Positions 48,230-60,125 of a DNA stretch of 64,000 nucleotides are shown piece after piece; position 1 is the first letter of the stretch, and every line of letters starts with the position of its first letter. The translations under genes were made by a program, and so were the position numbers. The notes under the pieces were generated by a model that worked only from the letters and a program-made list of their open reading frames with translations, was not told the origin of the DNA and made no database searches. The DNA is from Larix kaempferi (Eukaryota > Streptophyta > Pinopsida > Pinales > Pinaceae): NCBI GenBank assembly GCA_027924585.1, contig BSBM01000092.1, positions 5,804,001 through 5,868,000 on the forward strand. The letters run 5' to 3'.

Positions 48230-49624
48230 CAAGAAAATGTCCACCAATGAGTGGGATCGTAGAGTTGTTGGCAAATGCTTTGATGTCCATATCTCATGGC
48301 TCGCCATCCTGTACATCTTTTATCTTCCTATATTCCTCATCCGCTTTCTTCTAATATTCCTCCTGCATTTGGAGCTCTTCTTCCTTCTTTCCTTCAATTT
48401 CTTCTTGTTTCTTTTTTTCTTCATCTCTTTTATAGGCTTCTTGTTGTTCTTGTAGCTCCTTGGATTTCTATTGTAGCTCTACTTGTTTCCTCTAATCTTC
48501 ATGTTCCTTCTATTACTATTATTTATGTTTGACCTTCATTTGTAAGTCTACTTGAATATATACTACTTCATCCTTTATTGCATCCTCTTCTTTGACAATC
48601 TTTGAATCCTCCTTCATTACTCTCTATTGTCTCTCTTCCTAGGTCTCTTCTGTTGGGTTGCTAGTATTAGCCTTTTCTTTTCCTCTTCTGTTCTTCATAA
48701 TTTGGCTATGTCTTCAATACTTTGTGCTTGTATATAAATATTTTCTTATACACAAAATTAATATGCATAGGGCCAATGGAACTTAACAACCATGCAATGA
48801 TTGGCAAATTTTCAATGATTGCCCTTCATATAGAAATTTATCTCACTACAATGAAAATTTTCAATGTTTTTGGGTATTTTCAAAGCTTCCTTTCATTTAC
48901 AAATCTAATATGCCTCAACTACTATTGGTACATGTGACCATGATGCCTTCTTAGCATTGTTTAAGACATATTCGATCCCATCTATGAACTTCTACCTTGC
49001 AATCTCCTTAAGGACCATATAATTTGTGTTGTACTTGGGGAAAATATAAGGGGACCTTGATCATCTGTAAATTTGTAAATATGTTCCCTCCTCAGTCAGA
49101 TACCAATCTCCCAACTAGGTCATTGTTTTGATAGCATTATATGACATGCATTTGGATGGTTTTCAATAGACGGTCATGTATAAAGGCATAATAAATTATT
49201 CACAAATATGCTTGTAGTAACTAGCATGTTTTTGTTCCCACATAACTTGTCAACACACATGTATAGGGGTTTTTGTAGCGTTGCATTGCCATCCCATGCT
49301 TTGGAAATTGTGAAGAACATAGGCTACATATAGTAGATATGAATACAAATGAAAAATAGATTAGTGCTCGAGAAGTCCATTGTGTTCCTGCTGAATGGCC
49401 TCTTCCATATTGGAAGAGATGATGGATGCCCAGTTGAACCTTGTGGCTTTTATAATGACATGATATAATAAAGGGGTCCATACCAACTTAAAGTAGAGTG
49501 TGCTTGTTTTCCCATACAATATACATAAAATATTCATGGCTATTCTAGCATTAGGTTTTTTGAACCCAAAATCTGACGGCATAGATGTCCGATTTTCGAC
49601 ATCCTGTTGTCGACCATTCAACAA
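48230..49624 (-). pseudogene. Unrecognised minus-strand protein remnant with coiled coil
   Basis: From ATG at 49624 the frame reads FGFKKPNARIAMNILCILYG and TRFNWASIISSNMEEAIQQE to a stop at 49361, then continues past stops with conserved-looking text (YVAYVLHNFQSMGWQCN, GDWYLTEEGTYLQIY). It ends in a strongly charged coiled coil at 48480-48300 (KELQEQQEAYKRDEEKKKQE). Layout (folded N-terminal domain, then coiled coil) recalls the accessory ORFs of A and F but I see no sequence match. It adjoins H and could be an element protein or a host gene remnant. Not recognised. Confidence 0.5.
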
Positions 49625-49654
49625 GCTTCTTCTTGTTTAAATGTCGGTGGCACT

Positions 49655-50160
49655 TCGGAGAATATCCGAAAGTAAACTGAACGTGTCGGATATCTAACAG
49701 GTCGATGTCGGATATCCAACAAAGGCGATTTTAATATTTTCATCGCATATCTGAGACAACTCACATTTTAAGCGGTCGGATATCCGACAGGTAGGTGTCG
49801 GATATCCTAATATCCGACTTTTAATACGTCCATCGGTTATTCGACGAAACTCACTTTATAGGACACCGGATATCCGAAAACCAAGGCGTCGAATATCCGG
49901 CACAATGGACATCAAACACCAACACCTTTAGCCATAGGTGGTATGGCAGAAGCATCGGATATCTTGGAGGTGGATGTGGGATATCCGACGGGATTTTCAT
50001 TTTAAGATGGCCAATATCCGACGCGTTTAGCCATCGTTTGTATGGTGACGTCGTCTGATATCTTCGAAGTGGACGTTGGATATCCGATGTTGTTAGTCGT
50101 CGGTGGTATGGAAACTTCGTCGGATATCATGGGATAAGGAGTCGGATATCCGACGACTAT
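49655..50160. repeat. Degenerate ~90-bp array with paired GGATATCC palindromes
   Basis: The self-complementary TCGGATATCCGA and variants recur about 16 times in 500 bp; exact GATATC is at 49688, 49710, 49778, 49800, 49868, 49957, 49980, 50056, 50078, 50121 and 50144. Sites come in pairs 22-24 bp apart; the first members are at about 49687, 49777, 49867, 49956, 50055 and 50120. Last three units also share TTAGCCATCGGTGGTATGG-like text. Sequence between palindromes is much more diverged. Confidence 0.82.
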
Positions 50161-50817
50161 GTGTAATTTTGAAAATAAAATACAAACACATTATTGTTTC
50201 CCTTTGATGTTGTGACCTTTATAAAAACTTTAACTCAAATTATAAAATTATTTCCTTTTCAAAGTTTAAATCATTAAATATCATGCCTTTCATTGTCTTA
50301 CAAGTCCCACTTGGCTTTCTCTTTCCTCCAACATTTTTCTTTGATGCAACCATAGATTCATAAGATAACAATATCATTGTGAAAATAATAGCTGATCTAA
50401 CATAAAATCAACTTTATTTCAAACTTAAGCTCATCCTTCAAACATTTCATTCACACATATTGATCGAAAAGGATATGGGATTGCAATACTCCCTTTTTGA
50501 ACTTCATATAAATATCAAAATACCATTATCCTTAAGCCAATAAGTGCAACCATATTGGAGTGATGTCCCCTACTATCATAGTGGTTGATTGGGTGCCTCA
50601 GCGATCTAGAGGAGGTAGGGTTTAATAGTTACGATCAGTCTCACTACAGAGACTCGATAGGGATTTTAACTAGCATTCAACAATTGAGCTCAATAGTTTT
50701 GACAATATGATTGTTGTGCAATGTGGGGTTGTCAATTTTTTTTCAAGAACCCGCTTCCATATTTGAAGCACTAGCACTGGTATTTTTCCCTTTAACTAAT
50801 GATAGGTAAGGTGCACC
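50161..50817. other. No gene recognised; left flank of C3
   Basis: AT-rich. A short minus-strand frame from ATG at about 50352 (MVASKKNVGGKRKPSGTCK) is basic and lies upstream of the palindrome array and of the remnant at 49624, so it might be the start of that gene, but no splice sites convince. Nothing else. Confidence 0.4.
50813..50817. repeat. Target-site duplication of C3 (GCACC)
   Basis: GCACC left of C3 and an exact copy at 55292-55296 right of it. Confidence 0.95.
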
Positions 50818-51248
50818 TGTTAGGAACCCATGTCTTTACTTTGTTAGTATATTGTTGTTGGACGCATATGCTTTGTAAGTCGTCCCGTAGTATTTGTTGA
50901 TCCATAGTTTGTGTTATTGTTGTTGGCGCATATGCTTTGTAAGTCGCCCATAGTTTTGTTGATCCATAGTTTGTACTGGCCCATGGTTTTGACTCATAGT
51001 ATTGGTGCCTAGACTTAGCCCATGGTTTGTATTGACACATAGTATTGACCCATGGTATTGGCGCCTAGACTTAGTATATAAGTGTGTGTTGAGGCCTATA
51101 AAGGCACCGTGAAGTTAATTGTATTGAGCTTGATCAAAGGAGGTTGCCCCCTCGAAGTGGCCTATGATCAATATAAAAGTGATTCTGAGTTCTGTCATTT
51201 CTGCTATTTCGCATATTCTTATTAATTAATTGTTGCAGGTGCATCACA
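50818..51248 (+). repeat. C3 5' LTR (431 bp)
   Basis: TGTTAGGAACCC...GGTGCATCACA, followed by primer site TGGTATCAGAGC at 51251-51262. TATA-like TATATAAG near 51077. Confidence 0.94.
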
Positions 51249-52300
51249 TCTGGTATCAGAGCACTTTCTTGGGCTTGCTGGGTGAAATTTCTGCCAAATT
51301 TTTTTTCGCATCTGTTGCAGGTTCGGATTTGGGAATAATCCCTATCTACTTAACTATGGGAAGTACTTGGGCATAAGCCCTAAAACTCATTGTGAGGAGT
51401 ACCACAGGAACCCCAAAGTAGCTAGCCCATTGAGAGGACCTGCCAGCGAAAAGGGCAACGACCCCTACCTGATTGACTAGTTCCCACCCGTGAGGTAAAC
51501 CAAGAGCTGTCGTTTGTGGAAAAGCGGTTATCAGTTTTACCTGAGCCGTGGAGTGAGGGGTACTGCCCCAATACGCAAGCCGTTAGATAACATTGGTGGC
51601 TAAGTGAAACCCCTGAACTGTTAGGAAGCCGCACATACCTGGGGTCCATATCTATTTTCAACTGAACTGTTTTCGATCACTGCTGCATCGTTTCAGATCC
51701 AGCCATTCAGATCCATTCTGAAAGCCATTCCAGATCCATCCATTTTCAATCCATTTGGTGCCGTTTTAGATCCCTCTATTTCCGCTCACTTCTGAGCCGT
51801 TGCAGATTTATTTGTTTCAGATCCCTTCCGAGCCATAACCGCTCCAATCTGGAAAAAAAAAAAAAAAATTCCATATCTCCCTTATTTTCACTCTGTTTCC
51901 CTTGAAATTTTCAGGGAACCCCTGTCATCCCATTCTGCATATTTCATTCCTGAGAACCCTATCCCCAATTCCCCTTCCCAAAGCCTGAAATCCCACATTT
52001 GTCTATTTTTAGGGTTTTCCATAACTTCCTCAGATTTCACCCAATCACCTTCAAATTTTACCACAGAGTTCCTTTCCGAATTCTGGTTCTTTGTCCCCCT
52101 CTTCCAAATTTTGCCATTCTTTCACCCCGCTTCTGAAATCCTCATTTTTGCTTCCTTGTCTATTCGACAGTGTCCAAAACCTAGTCAAACCCCAATTACC
52201 CTTCAGATTTTTTCCCAAGTCCATATTTTCCTTTACTGAAGCAGTTTCTGTTTTTGTTTTCCTACCCAGTCAACCAAAAAAAAGAAAAAAACTCCTGGTT

Positions 52301-52957
52301 ATGGTTGTCACCCGTGCAGGAGCAAAAACCATGGAAGACGCACTTACAACCATCCAAGCCAAACTCCAAGATTTGGATGAAAAATTTCTCAGCCTCCATC
52401 TTCAGCATTCAGCCATGAACAATACCAGACAGCCAGAATCTTTTGCAGCCACCAAGTTCTCTTCTTCCTGCAATTTTCGTGGGTCGAAGCTTGATTTTCC
52501 TCGCTTCAATGGTACTGATCCGATTGGATGGATATATCGAGCAAAACAATATTTTAGTCTACATAATACTTCTGATGCCCAGAAAGTTCCACTTGCATCC
52601 TTTCATTTGGAACAGGAAGCCCTTCAATGGTACCGTTGGTACATCAAAGCTCATCTCGAGCCAAACTGGATAGATTTTTGCCAACTCATTTTGCCACAAT
52701 TTGGTCCTAGTGCTTTTGATGATTTCACAGGAGCACTCACTAAACTTCACCAAATTGGCACAGTGAGAGAGTATCAGATAGAATTTGAGAAATTGGCCAA
52801 TCACACAGAAGGATTGTCTGATGAATTCTATAGGAGTTGTTTTATCAGTGGTCTCAAGGATGAAATCCGCTCAGAGGTCAAAATGTTCTGTCCCAACACA
52901 ATGATGGAAGTCCTAGGGTTGGCTAAGCTGGCAGAGGACAAGATTGCAGCTCAATAA
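52301..52957 (+). CDS. C3 gag
   Basis: The start is taken at 52301 (MVVTRAGAKTMEDAL) by agreement with C2; upstream in-frame sequence is leader. Features: coiled-coil-like N-terminus (AKLQDLDEKFLSLHLQH), capsid blocks LDFPRFNGTDPIGWIYRAKQ, ALQWYRWYIKAH, FDDFTGALTKLHQIG and VREYQIEFEKLANH, and GLAKLAEDKIAAQ at the end. A TAA at 52955 replaces the Gln codon seen in the family; the frame continues to the knuckle CYNCDEKFTRGHRC near 53090. About 218 residues of uninterrupted capsid remain, the best-kept gag in the window. Confidence 0.88.
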   Translation: MVVTRAGAKTMEDALTTIQAKLQDLDEKFLSLHLQHSAMNNTRQPESFAATKFSSSCNFRGSKLDFPRFNGTDPIGWIYRAKQYFSLHNTSDAQKVPLASFHLEQEALQWYRWYIKAHLEPNWIDFCQLILPQFGPSAFDDFTGALTKLHQIGTVREYQIEFEKLANHTEGLSDEFYRSCFISGLKDEIRSEVKMFCPNTMMEVLGLAKLAEDKIAAQ

Positions 52958-54848
52958 TGCTCCAAACCCACCTTTGTTCCCTTTAGAAATATGGGTTCCC
53001 AACGACCTCCCATCACGCTTGCTCCTCAACCAACTCCTATCAAGCATTTGTCTGAAATAGAGATGCAGGCATGCCAAGAAAAAGGTCTTTGCTATAATTG
53101 TGATGAGAAATTCACTCGGGGACATAGATGTGTTCAACAAAATCTCTATCTCTTGGATGTGAATTCTCCGCCTGCCTCAAAACTTGGTGAAGAAGCTACA
53201 GATACAGTAGATGATCAGGTCGACATTCAACACCCGCCTACTGACACCCCATATTAGGATGACCCACCCGAGATCTCTCTCCATTCTGTAACTGGCCTCA
53301 CCACACCACAAACAATGCGGGTCAGGGGATACTTCAAGAAGCTCCCTCTTACCATACTCATTGATTCTGGTAGCACTCATAACTTCATTGACCCTCAGAT
53401 TGCCAAACAGGCTGATTGTTTTGTCCATCCTTGCTCCAACTTTGAAGTCATGGTTGCCAATGGGGGCACCTTACCTTGCAAGGGGAAGTGTCACAATGTG
53501 CGTATCTCTATGGAATATTATAACCTACACTCTGACATGTTTGCCTTGTCCTTAGGAGGAAGTGATGTGGTTTTGGGCATTCAATGGTTACGCACACTTG
53601 GCCCCATCTTATGGGATTTTGCTGAACTTTGGATGTAGTTTTCAGCCGATGGGACACAACACAAAATTATGGGCTTACAACCAGGGTCTTTCCGCATCAT
53701 CAGTTCACATCGCTTGGAAAAGATCCTTAAGAAGAATTCACATGGTGTCATTGCTCATCTCCATTCCCTTCAGATGCACCCACCAATGGTCTCCACTACT
53801 TCCTTGGATAGATATGCAGGTGTCTTTGTTGCACCCGTGGGCTTGCCGCCTTCACGAGACCTTTCTGGTAAGCATTTAGCCTCATCTACATCTCAGCAGG
53901 ACATGATGGCTATTTTGCATACAGTACAAAAGTGGCATCCATCCCTATTGAGGAATTATTTCTGCATCAATATTGATCTCCAGAGTCTGGAAACTTTCCT
54001 GGAACAATGGGTCTCCTCCCCAGCACACCTGAAATGGGTTATCCAACTCATGGGTTATGACTATGCGACCACTTACCAGAAGGGTAAGGACAATATGGTG
54101 GAAGATGCTCCTCCTTGCACATTTGATGACCCAGTTTCTCTTACAGCTATTTCTTTGCTTGTTCCAAATTGGTTGCAATCTGTTCAACGGGGCTATCTCT
54201 TCTATGAACTCCATGCTTCTTCATCAGTAGGGCACTCTGGGCTCCTCAAAATGTATGACCAGGAACAATGTAACTTCTTTTGGTAGGGATTGAAAAGGAC
54301 AATTCAACGGATGGTGGTTGACTGTGATACTTTCGAGGTCAACAAGGGTGAAACGACCCTCCTTTCGGGACTGCTCGAAGCCTTGCCCATTACTCCACAG
54401 ATTTGGACAACTATTTCTATGGATTTCCTAGAAGCGCTCCAATGGTATAGTACCACATCTCAAAGGACACCAGATGAAGCAATCTCTGGCCAGGCACAAC
54501 CAGTTCTTGTTCCATACACCTTCAGCAACTCCCCAGTTTAGGCAATTGACTCAATTCTTCGAAACCATGATCAGCTTCTTCTCATTCTGCAGGACAATTT
54601 TCACATGGCAAGAATTCGACTGAAACAACAAGCCGATCAGCACCATTCTGAGTGCACTTTTCACATCATTGATATGGTTCTTCTTCGTCTACAGCCTTCC
54701 ACGCAATCCTCCCTGAAACTCCAAAGGTGCCAGTAGCTCGGAATGCAACCCGAGGATGCTACAGGGCACCCACTCCTTCAGATTCGGCATCAATTTCCAC
54801 ATCTAAAGCTTTGAGGACAAAGCTTTTTCTAAGGGAGAGGGGATGTTA
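52958..54848 (+). pseudogene. C3 protease and pol remnant, RT deleted
   Basis: After the gag stop come the knuckle, the protease (ILIDSGSTHNFI near 53347, active-site D-S-G intact), then the segment before RT up to APVGLPPSR, joined directly to DLSGKHLASST of RNase H (near 53855). The whole RT and first part of RNase H are gone. RNase H end and the integrase zinc region follow; integrase core is collapsed (ISMDFLEALQWYSTTSQRTPDE), as is the chromodomain (EDATG). The last frame again crosses the purine tract and stops at the TAG of the LTR start. Stops at 53255, 53636, 54285 and 54539. Confidence 0.92.
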
Positions 54849-55291
54849 GGAACCCATGTCTTTACTTTGTTAGTATATTGTTGTTGGATGCATATGCTTT
54901 GTAAGTCGTCCCATAGTATTTGTTGATCCATAGTTTGTGTTATTGTTGTTGGTGCATATGCTTTGTAAGTCGCCCATAGCTTTGTTGATCCATAGTTTGT
55001 ACTGGCCCATGGTTTTGACTCATAGTATTGACGCCTAGACTTAGCCCATGGTTTGTATTAGCCCATGGTTTGTATTGACACATGGTATTGACCCATGGTA
55101 TTGGCGCCTAGACTTAGTATATAAGTGTGTGTTGAGGCCTATGAAGGCACCGTGAAGTTAATTGTACTGAGCTTGCTCAAAGGAGGTTGCCCCCTCGAAG
55201 TGGCTTGTGATCAATATAAAAGTGATTCTGAGTTCTGTCATTTCTGCTATTTCGCATATTCTTATTAATTAACTGTTGCAGGTGCATCACA
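54844..55291 (+). repeat. C3 3' LTR (448 bp)
   Basis: As the 5' LTR except for a 17-bp tandem duplication (CCCATGGTTTGTATTAG, near 55046-55062), which explains the length difference. Confidence 0.93.
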
Positions 55292-55296
55292 GCACC

Positions 55297-55739
55297 CCAC
55301 TTGAAGTGAATTGTATTGCATGCATTAGGTTCCCTATCTTCAAGAATTAAAAGTTACATGAATTTTAAAGATGACTCTAGTAATTATGACCAACTGTATG
55401 CAAGCATTTCAATGCACGATAATGTCTCAATCCTAATTAAGTTGACCGGTTATCAATTCGAGTAACTCGTTCCTCTAATCATGCAGTGGTAGGTTTTTTG
55501 AAAGTGGAGGTTAGTAACTCTCTTGATCAAGTGGGGTAAGAATTGGAATCAATAGTAGACTCTGATTCATGCGCTCAATGGCACACCCCTGTCCTTGGCA
55601 TGGTTGCTCGCTTATTTAGGGTTAATTCCTTCTCGTTGGGCTGGACAGGAAGGGCCCAACCTTGAATTCCACTCTCCTATAGGTATGTGTGGTAATATTG
55701 GTAAACAGATTCAATGAGCCATCAGGCCTGGATTTTTTT

Positions 55740-55770
<31 letters not shown>

Positions 55771-56789
55771 TTTTTTTTTTTCTTCTGAATTTCGGTAAGA
55801 ATTCCCTCTATCCAAGTTGTCTCTTGGAGGGATTGCTCAATGCCATTCCAGTTTTAGGAGTTCGTAAATCCTGCAGAACTCTAGTCATAGTTCCTACCAA
55901 GGGGTAGCACCATGAGGAAATCCTTAGGAAGGACGATCGATTTTCTTGGTCTTTAACTGATGGTAAAGTCCCTATGAGTGTCAACTTGAACCATGCGATA
56001 GGTGTAAGGTGGTTCACTCAATCTTATCGTCAACATGCCCTAAAGATTTGATTAAGATACACTGTGGGGTCCAGATCTTATACATGTTATTTCTAAAAAA
56101 AATAACGGATTCCAAACACAATCACTAAATCGATATGAAGGAAGGTAGAGCTGTTGTTTCCTAGTGATCTCGCTATAGGATTCAATCGAGATTGATTTAC
56201 AAAGGTAGGATACCTTCATGCATTACTCTTTCATGTTCCATTAATGATTTCATGATCACAACGACCATCACGAATTGTTGTGGTGATGGTCATTGCACAC
56301 CAGAATGCATCTTATTAAATGAAGCGTGATGTTTTACATATTTATTCTTTGAATACCATCAAGTCAAGATGGAAAAATAGGACAACCAAAATACCTCATT
56401 TACCATTGAATGGAGTTTTTTACTTACAATGTTAGCCATTCATTGAGATCCTTTGTATTTAGAGAATAATTTAATGTTCTCTACTGAACAGGTCCAAACA
56501 CGTGAAGGTGGAAGCTCTTATGACCCATCCCCCACCCCACACATCACTCTCAATTCCCCATACCCAATGCATATACTTGAAAAAGAAAATTACGTGCAAA
56601 TTCATGCACATTTCATCATAAACAAACATTTACCATTCATTCAATAAAAGCTAACATTAATTCAACCATTCATTCATTCAGTTAGTCATCACATCCATTC
56701 AATAGAAGCTAACATTCATTAAACTATTCATTCATTCATTAGGCCAAAAATCATGCAGGACATAATATTATAAAAAATAGTTACACAAT
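55297..56789. other. No gene recognised; contains a TTTA microsatellite
   Basis: Mixed intergenic sequence. A (TTTA)n run of about eight units at 55738-55772 is flanked by poly-T. CATT-rich repeats, including a repeated CATTCAATA(A/G)AAGCTAACATT, lie at 56630-56745. Short frames here show no domain. Confidence 0.6.
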
Positions 56790-58937
56790 ATTTTTTCGGT
56801 CACTTCTTTCTAATTATTCTTCTCTTTACATAATCAACAAGAAGCTCATGTTTTGGAACTTGTCTTCTAGTTCTCTATGCTTCATCAGCTTCTCGTGATG
56901 TCTTCCCCGTAGAGTGCTTGCGACATGGATTTTGTGGCAAGGGGTTCCAATTTGCTGCAATAATGTGAAAATGTTACATCGATATATTTTGTTAAATTAT
57001 AATGACAAGTATTTCATTTAAAAATAACATTACAAAGGTACTTTTTTACTTGTTGTGGCCACATCATGTTCTTCATATTCCTGTCTAGGCTCAACCTATA
57101 CAGTGTGACCCTCTACATGCTCTGCATTTGAAATATGGAGAAGTACAATTAATGTTCACCATATGAAATGCTATATATAAAATTGTAGCATATGAATAAA
57201 TTCATTAGCAGGATTCGAAGCATGATCTTCGATTTGTTGTTGTCCCTCCTCGACATTAAGGGGATCATTGCTTTCTTGCTCAAAACAGAGTCAATATTTT
57301 ATGTCAATTATTTATAATGAATAGTTTGCACAAGTAATAAATCTTCATTAAACTATATAGATTTTATATACCTGTGCACCATATGGATCGGTACCAGAAG
57401 ACTTTGTTTTCCTAGACAAGCTTTTTTGTCGTTCAACAATAGCTCTAAAGCCTTGCTGGAAGCCAAGCTTCAAGTCTTCCTCAGTGGGCACTTCTTTGAA
57501 TTGGTCGGCCTACATATTTGCATAACTTCATTAATTTACATTTGTGGTGCAATAAAACAAAAAATAATTTCCAATTTATTGTTTGGATGCATTATTGGTT
57601 TTTCGAAACTTACAATTCGTGCCGCCAAATTCGAATAACCACCAGGACCAAGCTTGTGCTGACCAATTTTTTCCAGTCATGCCTTTGTGGCCTTTGATGT
57701 GTTTGACAGTCTATGCAAGTGTTGAAATACGTTAGATATTCCAAATTCGATATAAAAATTAATAATAATAAGGTTTAGAATTACATTGTGGAAAGTATTG
57801 CATACCTCCCTGTGCCTGGTGTTAGCTTTCCTTATTTTCTCAGATCCCTCTCCTTTCCATCTTTCGCTAGAGCTTTCCACTATCTTGCTAGAATCATTGG
57901 AGGGTGCTCATACCTAGGGTTTTTTTCTAGGTGAACCCTATATTGGTCTTAGACAATCTTCATATGTTGTCCAGCCTTTTTTAGGACCACGGCTCGATCA
58001 AAGGTCTCGTTTCCGAATAGGCCAACCAACCGATTAGTGAGCTCGTCTTTTAAATTTTTTGTTTGTCTATCCCACCTTGTGCAGATGGTGAGCCTGAAGA
58101 TATCTAAGGACAAATCATTCAAATGTTTATAAAAAACATCATTTCCTACAAAACGATCATGCTATGATCATAATTAGTTGTAAAAAAATGTTTTATCGGT
58201 ATATTACAATCAAATTATAAACATTAAATTGATCAACATATAATTACCTGGGATATTCTCTATCTTTATTGGAACAATATCTTCGTCAGACAAAAATGTT
58301 GTCTCGATTGAACTAATGCTAGTGATATGAGAATATTTAGGAAATGCTTCTTCAACAATATCAATACTAGGAGGCTCGATGTTGACCCCTTCTTCTGCAT
58401 GACCTGGTGCGCATCGGTCACTAGCAGTCGGTGCACTCATAGCTGGCATCTAGGGTGTTGCGGAACGTGTTGTTGATTGTTCATTTGACAACAATGACGA
58501 ATGAGTCGATGCACATGGAGTCATTTTCTCATGATGCGACGTCTCTACAGAGCATTAATAGGGACAACATCGCCTTGACCACTAGTGTGTGGTCCCATAC
58601 AATCCTGTAAATACAAACCACATTTTATAAGTTCACTATCATATTAAAGTTAAAATTATAGAGTTATAAATGAATTTATATTATGATTCAAGATTCTGCA
58701 ACTTACTTGCAAGGCATGAGATCTCTTTTTCAACACTTAAATCTTGGCTTTAATCTTGTCTATCTGTGGAATCTCGAATAGTAGACAAAGGATATCCGCA
58801 CTAATTTTTTTCAAGGTCTTCTCTATCAGCTTAATCGGGTCTAGAGAAGAACTAGAAATGTTAGCATTTCCCAACAACTCATCCACTTCAAAAGCTATTG
58901 ATTGCTGTGATTCTGTTTCATACAATGAATCATTGGT
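56790..58937 (-). pseudogene. Downstream exons of the SET pseudogene, transposon-protein-like
   Basis: Minus-strand exons with usable splice sites: 58937-58707 (231 bp; KLIEKTLKKISADI; one TAA), 58604-58248 (357 bp; DIVEEAFPKYSHI; stops and a shift), 58103-57806 (FRLTICTRWDRQTKNLKDEL; GNETFDRAVVLKK), 57710-57614 (GQHKLGPGGYSNLAARI), 57509-57372 (46 codons; ADQFKEVPTEEDLKLGFQQG). Less certain ones lie at about 57280-57210, 57123-57052 and 56955-56800. Codon phases join cleanly from 58248 to 57372. Trp/Lys-rich motifs recall Transposase_24-type proteins of En/Spm-like transposons, but only loosely. In-frame TAA, TAG and TGA stops sit where CAA, CAG or CGA would fit. A decayed gene. Confidence 0.6.
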
Positions 58938-59049
58938 CTGCAACAAAAATATATAAAACACTACTGAGTTCTATCATGATAGATTCCTAAAATGATATTA
59001 ACAAAACATATCTATCATGATAGATTCCTAAAATTGCAACTAGTTTTAC

Positions 59050-60023
59050 CTGATGCCTAGATGATGGTGTCGTCTGATCCACAGTTGGGGACTTGCCCCG
59101 ATCATCCGGCCCCTACAAAAAATAAGTAGAAAACATTATCACAATGAAACCAATATACACACGAAAAAACATAACAAAATAAACATTATGCTACATATTA
59201 TATTGGTACAATTCCAATGAATTATACCCGCTGCCTCGAGGATCGCGATCCACTCATTGGATCAATGGTTATAGATGACCTGCGCCGATATGCTAATAGG
59301 GAGGTGCCCCTTACAAAACCCTGAATAAAAAACATAGAAAGAATTACCTAAATGAATCCAAAATACTCAATGAAACAATATAATTACAAAACATTTTGAC
59401 GTATTTAAATTGTACAATTATAACCAGGTTTACTTGTTTCCTCAATGCTACTGTCGTCTGATCAACAGCGGGGTGGCTTCCCCAATCAACACTCTGCATC
59501 AAATATAGATAACATTATATAAACCAAATGAATATACTCATGAAAAAACACACACACAAAAAAACTATTCTTCATATTATATTTTTACTATTACAAAGAT
59601 GTATACCTGTTTCCTCGAGGAAGGTTTGGTATGATCTACTGCTATGGAGGTGCCACTTACAGAACCGACCTGCATCAAAAACATAGAAAAATTACCTAAA
59701 CGAAACCAAAATACTCACTGAAACATTAATATAATAAGAAGACATTTTGACATATTTAAATTGTACAATTACAATTAGGTTTACCTGTTGTCTCGAGGCT
59801 GCTATCATCTAATCAATAGCCAGGTTGCTTCCTCGATCAACGTTTTGCATAAAAAATAGATAACATTATATAAAACAAACTAATATACTAATGAAAAATA
59901 AAATATAAAATAAAACTCTTTTCTCTTATTATATTTTTATTATTACAAAGATGTATACCTGCTCCCTCGGGGATGTTGTATTCCTCTGACCATCTGTTGG
60001 CCGTGATTTTCCCCAATCACTAG
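59050..60023 (-). pseudogene. Six-mini-exon array (duplicated exon-intron dimer)
   Basis: Six exons, all multiples of three and phase 0: 60023-59958 (66 bp), 59844-59785 (60), 59669-59607 (63), 59493-59434 (60), 59320-59228 (93), 59112-59050 (63). The five introns between them are 113-115 bp. Peptides share the pattern DWGxSPxVDQTTxSSRxQ. Two intron types alternate, one starting GTATACATC, the other GTAAACCT, so the unit is an exon-intron pair of about 350 bp present three times. The second mini-exon has lost its acceptor (GCAG to GCAA) and carries a TAG. The peptides are Ser-, Arg- and Gln-rich and probably disordered. Confidence 0.78.
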
Positions 60024-60125
60024 CCTACGAAGTAAATATAGAAAATTTGAACAAAATAAACTAACAAAAAAATCCTTAAGATGTTAAATTAATTAATAAA
60101 AGGTTGGGTAAATTGTTAGATGTAC

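Larger units (their letters stand above)
50818..55291 (+). mobile_element. Element C3: non-autonomous C-family chromovirus
   Basis: A 4,474-bp copy with LTRs at both ends, perfect 5-bp target duplication, perfect Met-tRNA primer site and purine tract. Gag is long and nearly clean; RT is entirely absent and integrase and chromodomain are reduced to pieces. Exact target repeats suggest it is the youngest insertion of the family here. It must have used enzymes made by other copies if the deletions came before insertion. Confidence 0.94.

Noticed and set aside
49655-50160. CRISPR-like or minisatellite coding array
   Set aside because: Plant nuclear context, units not identical and spacers not unique inserts; no frame is open across it.
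55730-55790. Poly-T/TTTA run as the tail of a retroposon on the minus strand
   Set aside because: No target copies or retroposon body could be found beside it; treated as a microsatellite.
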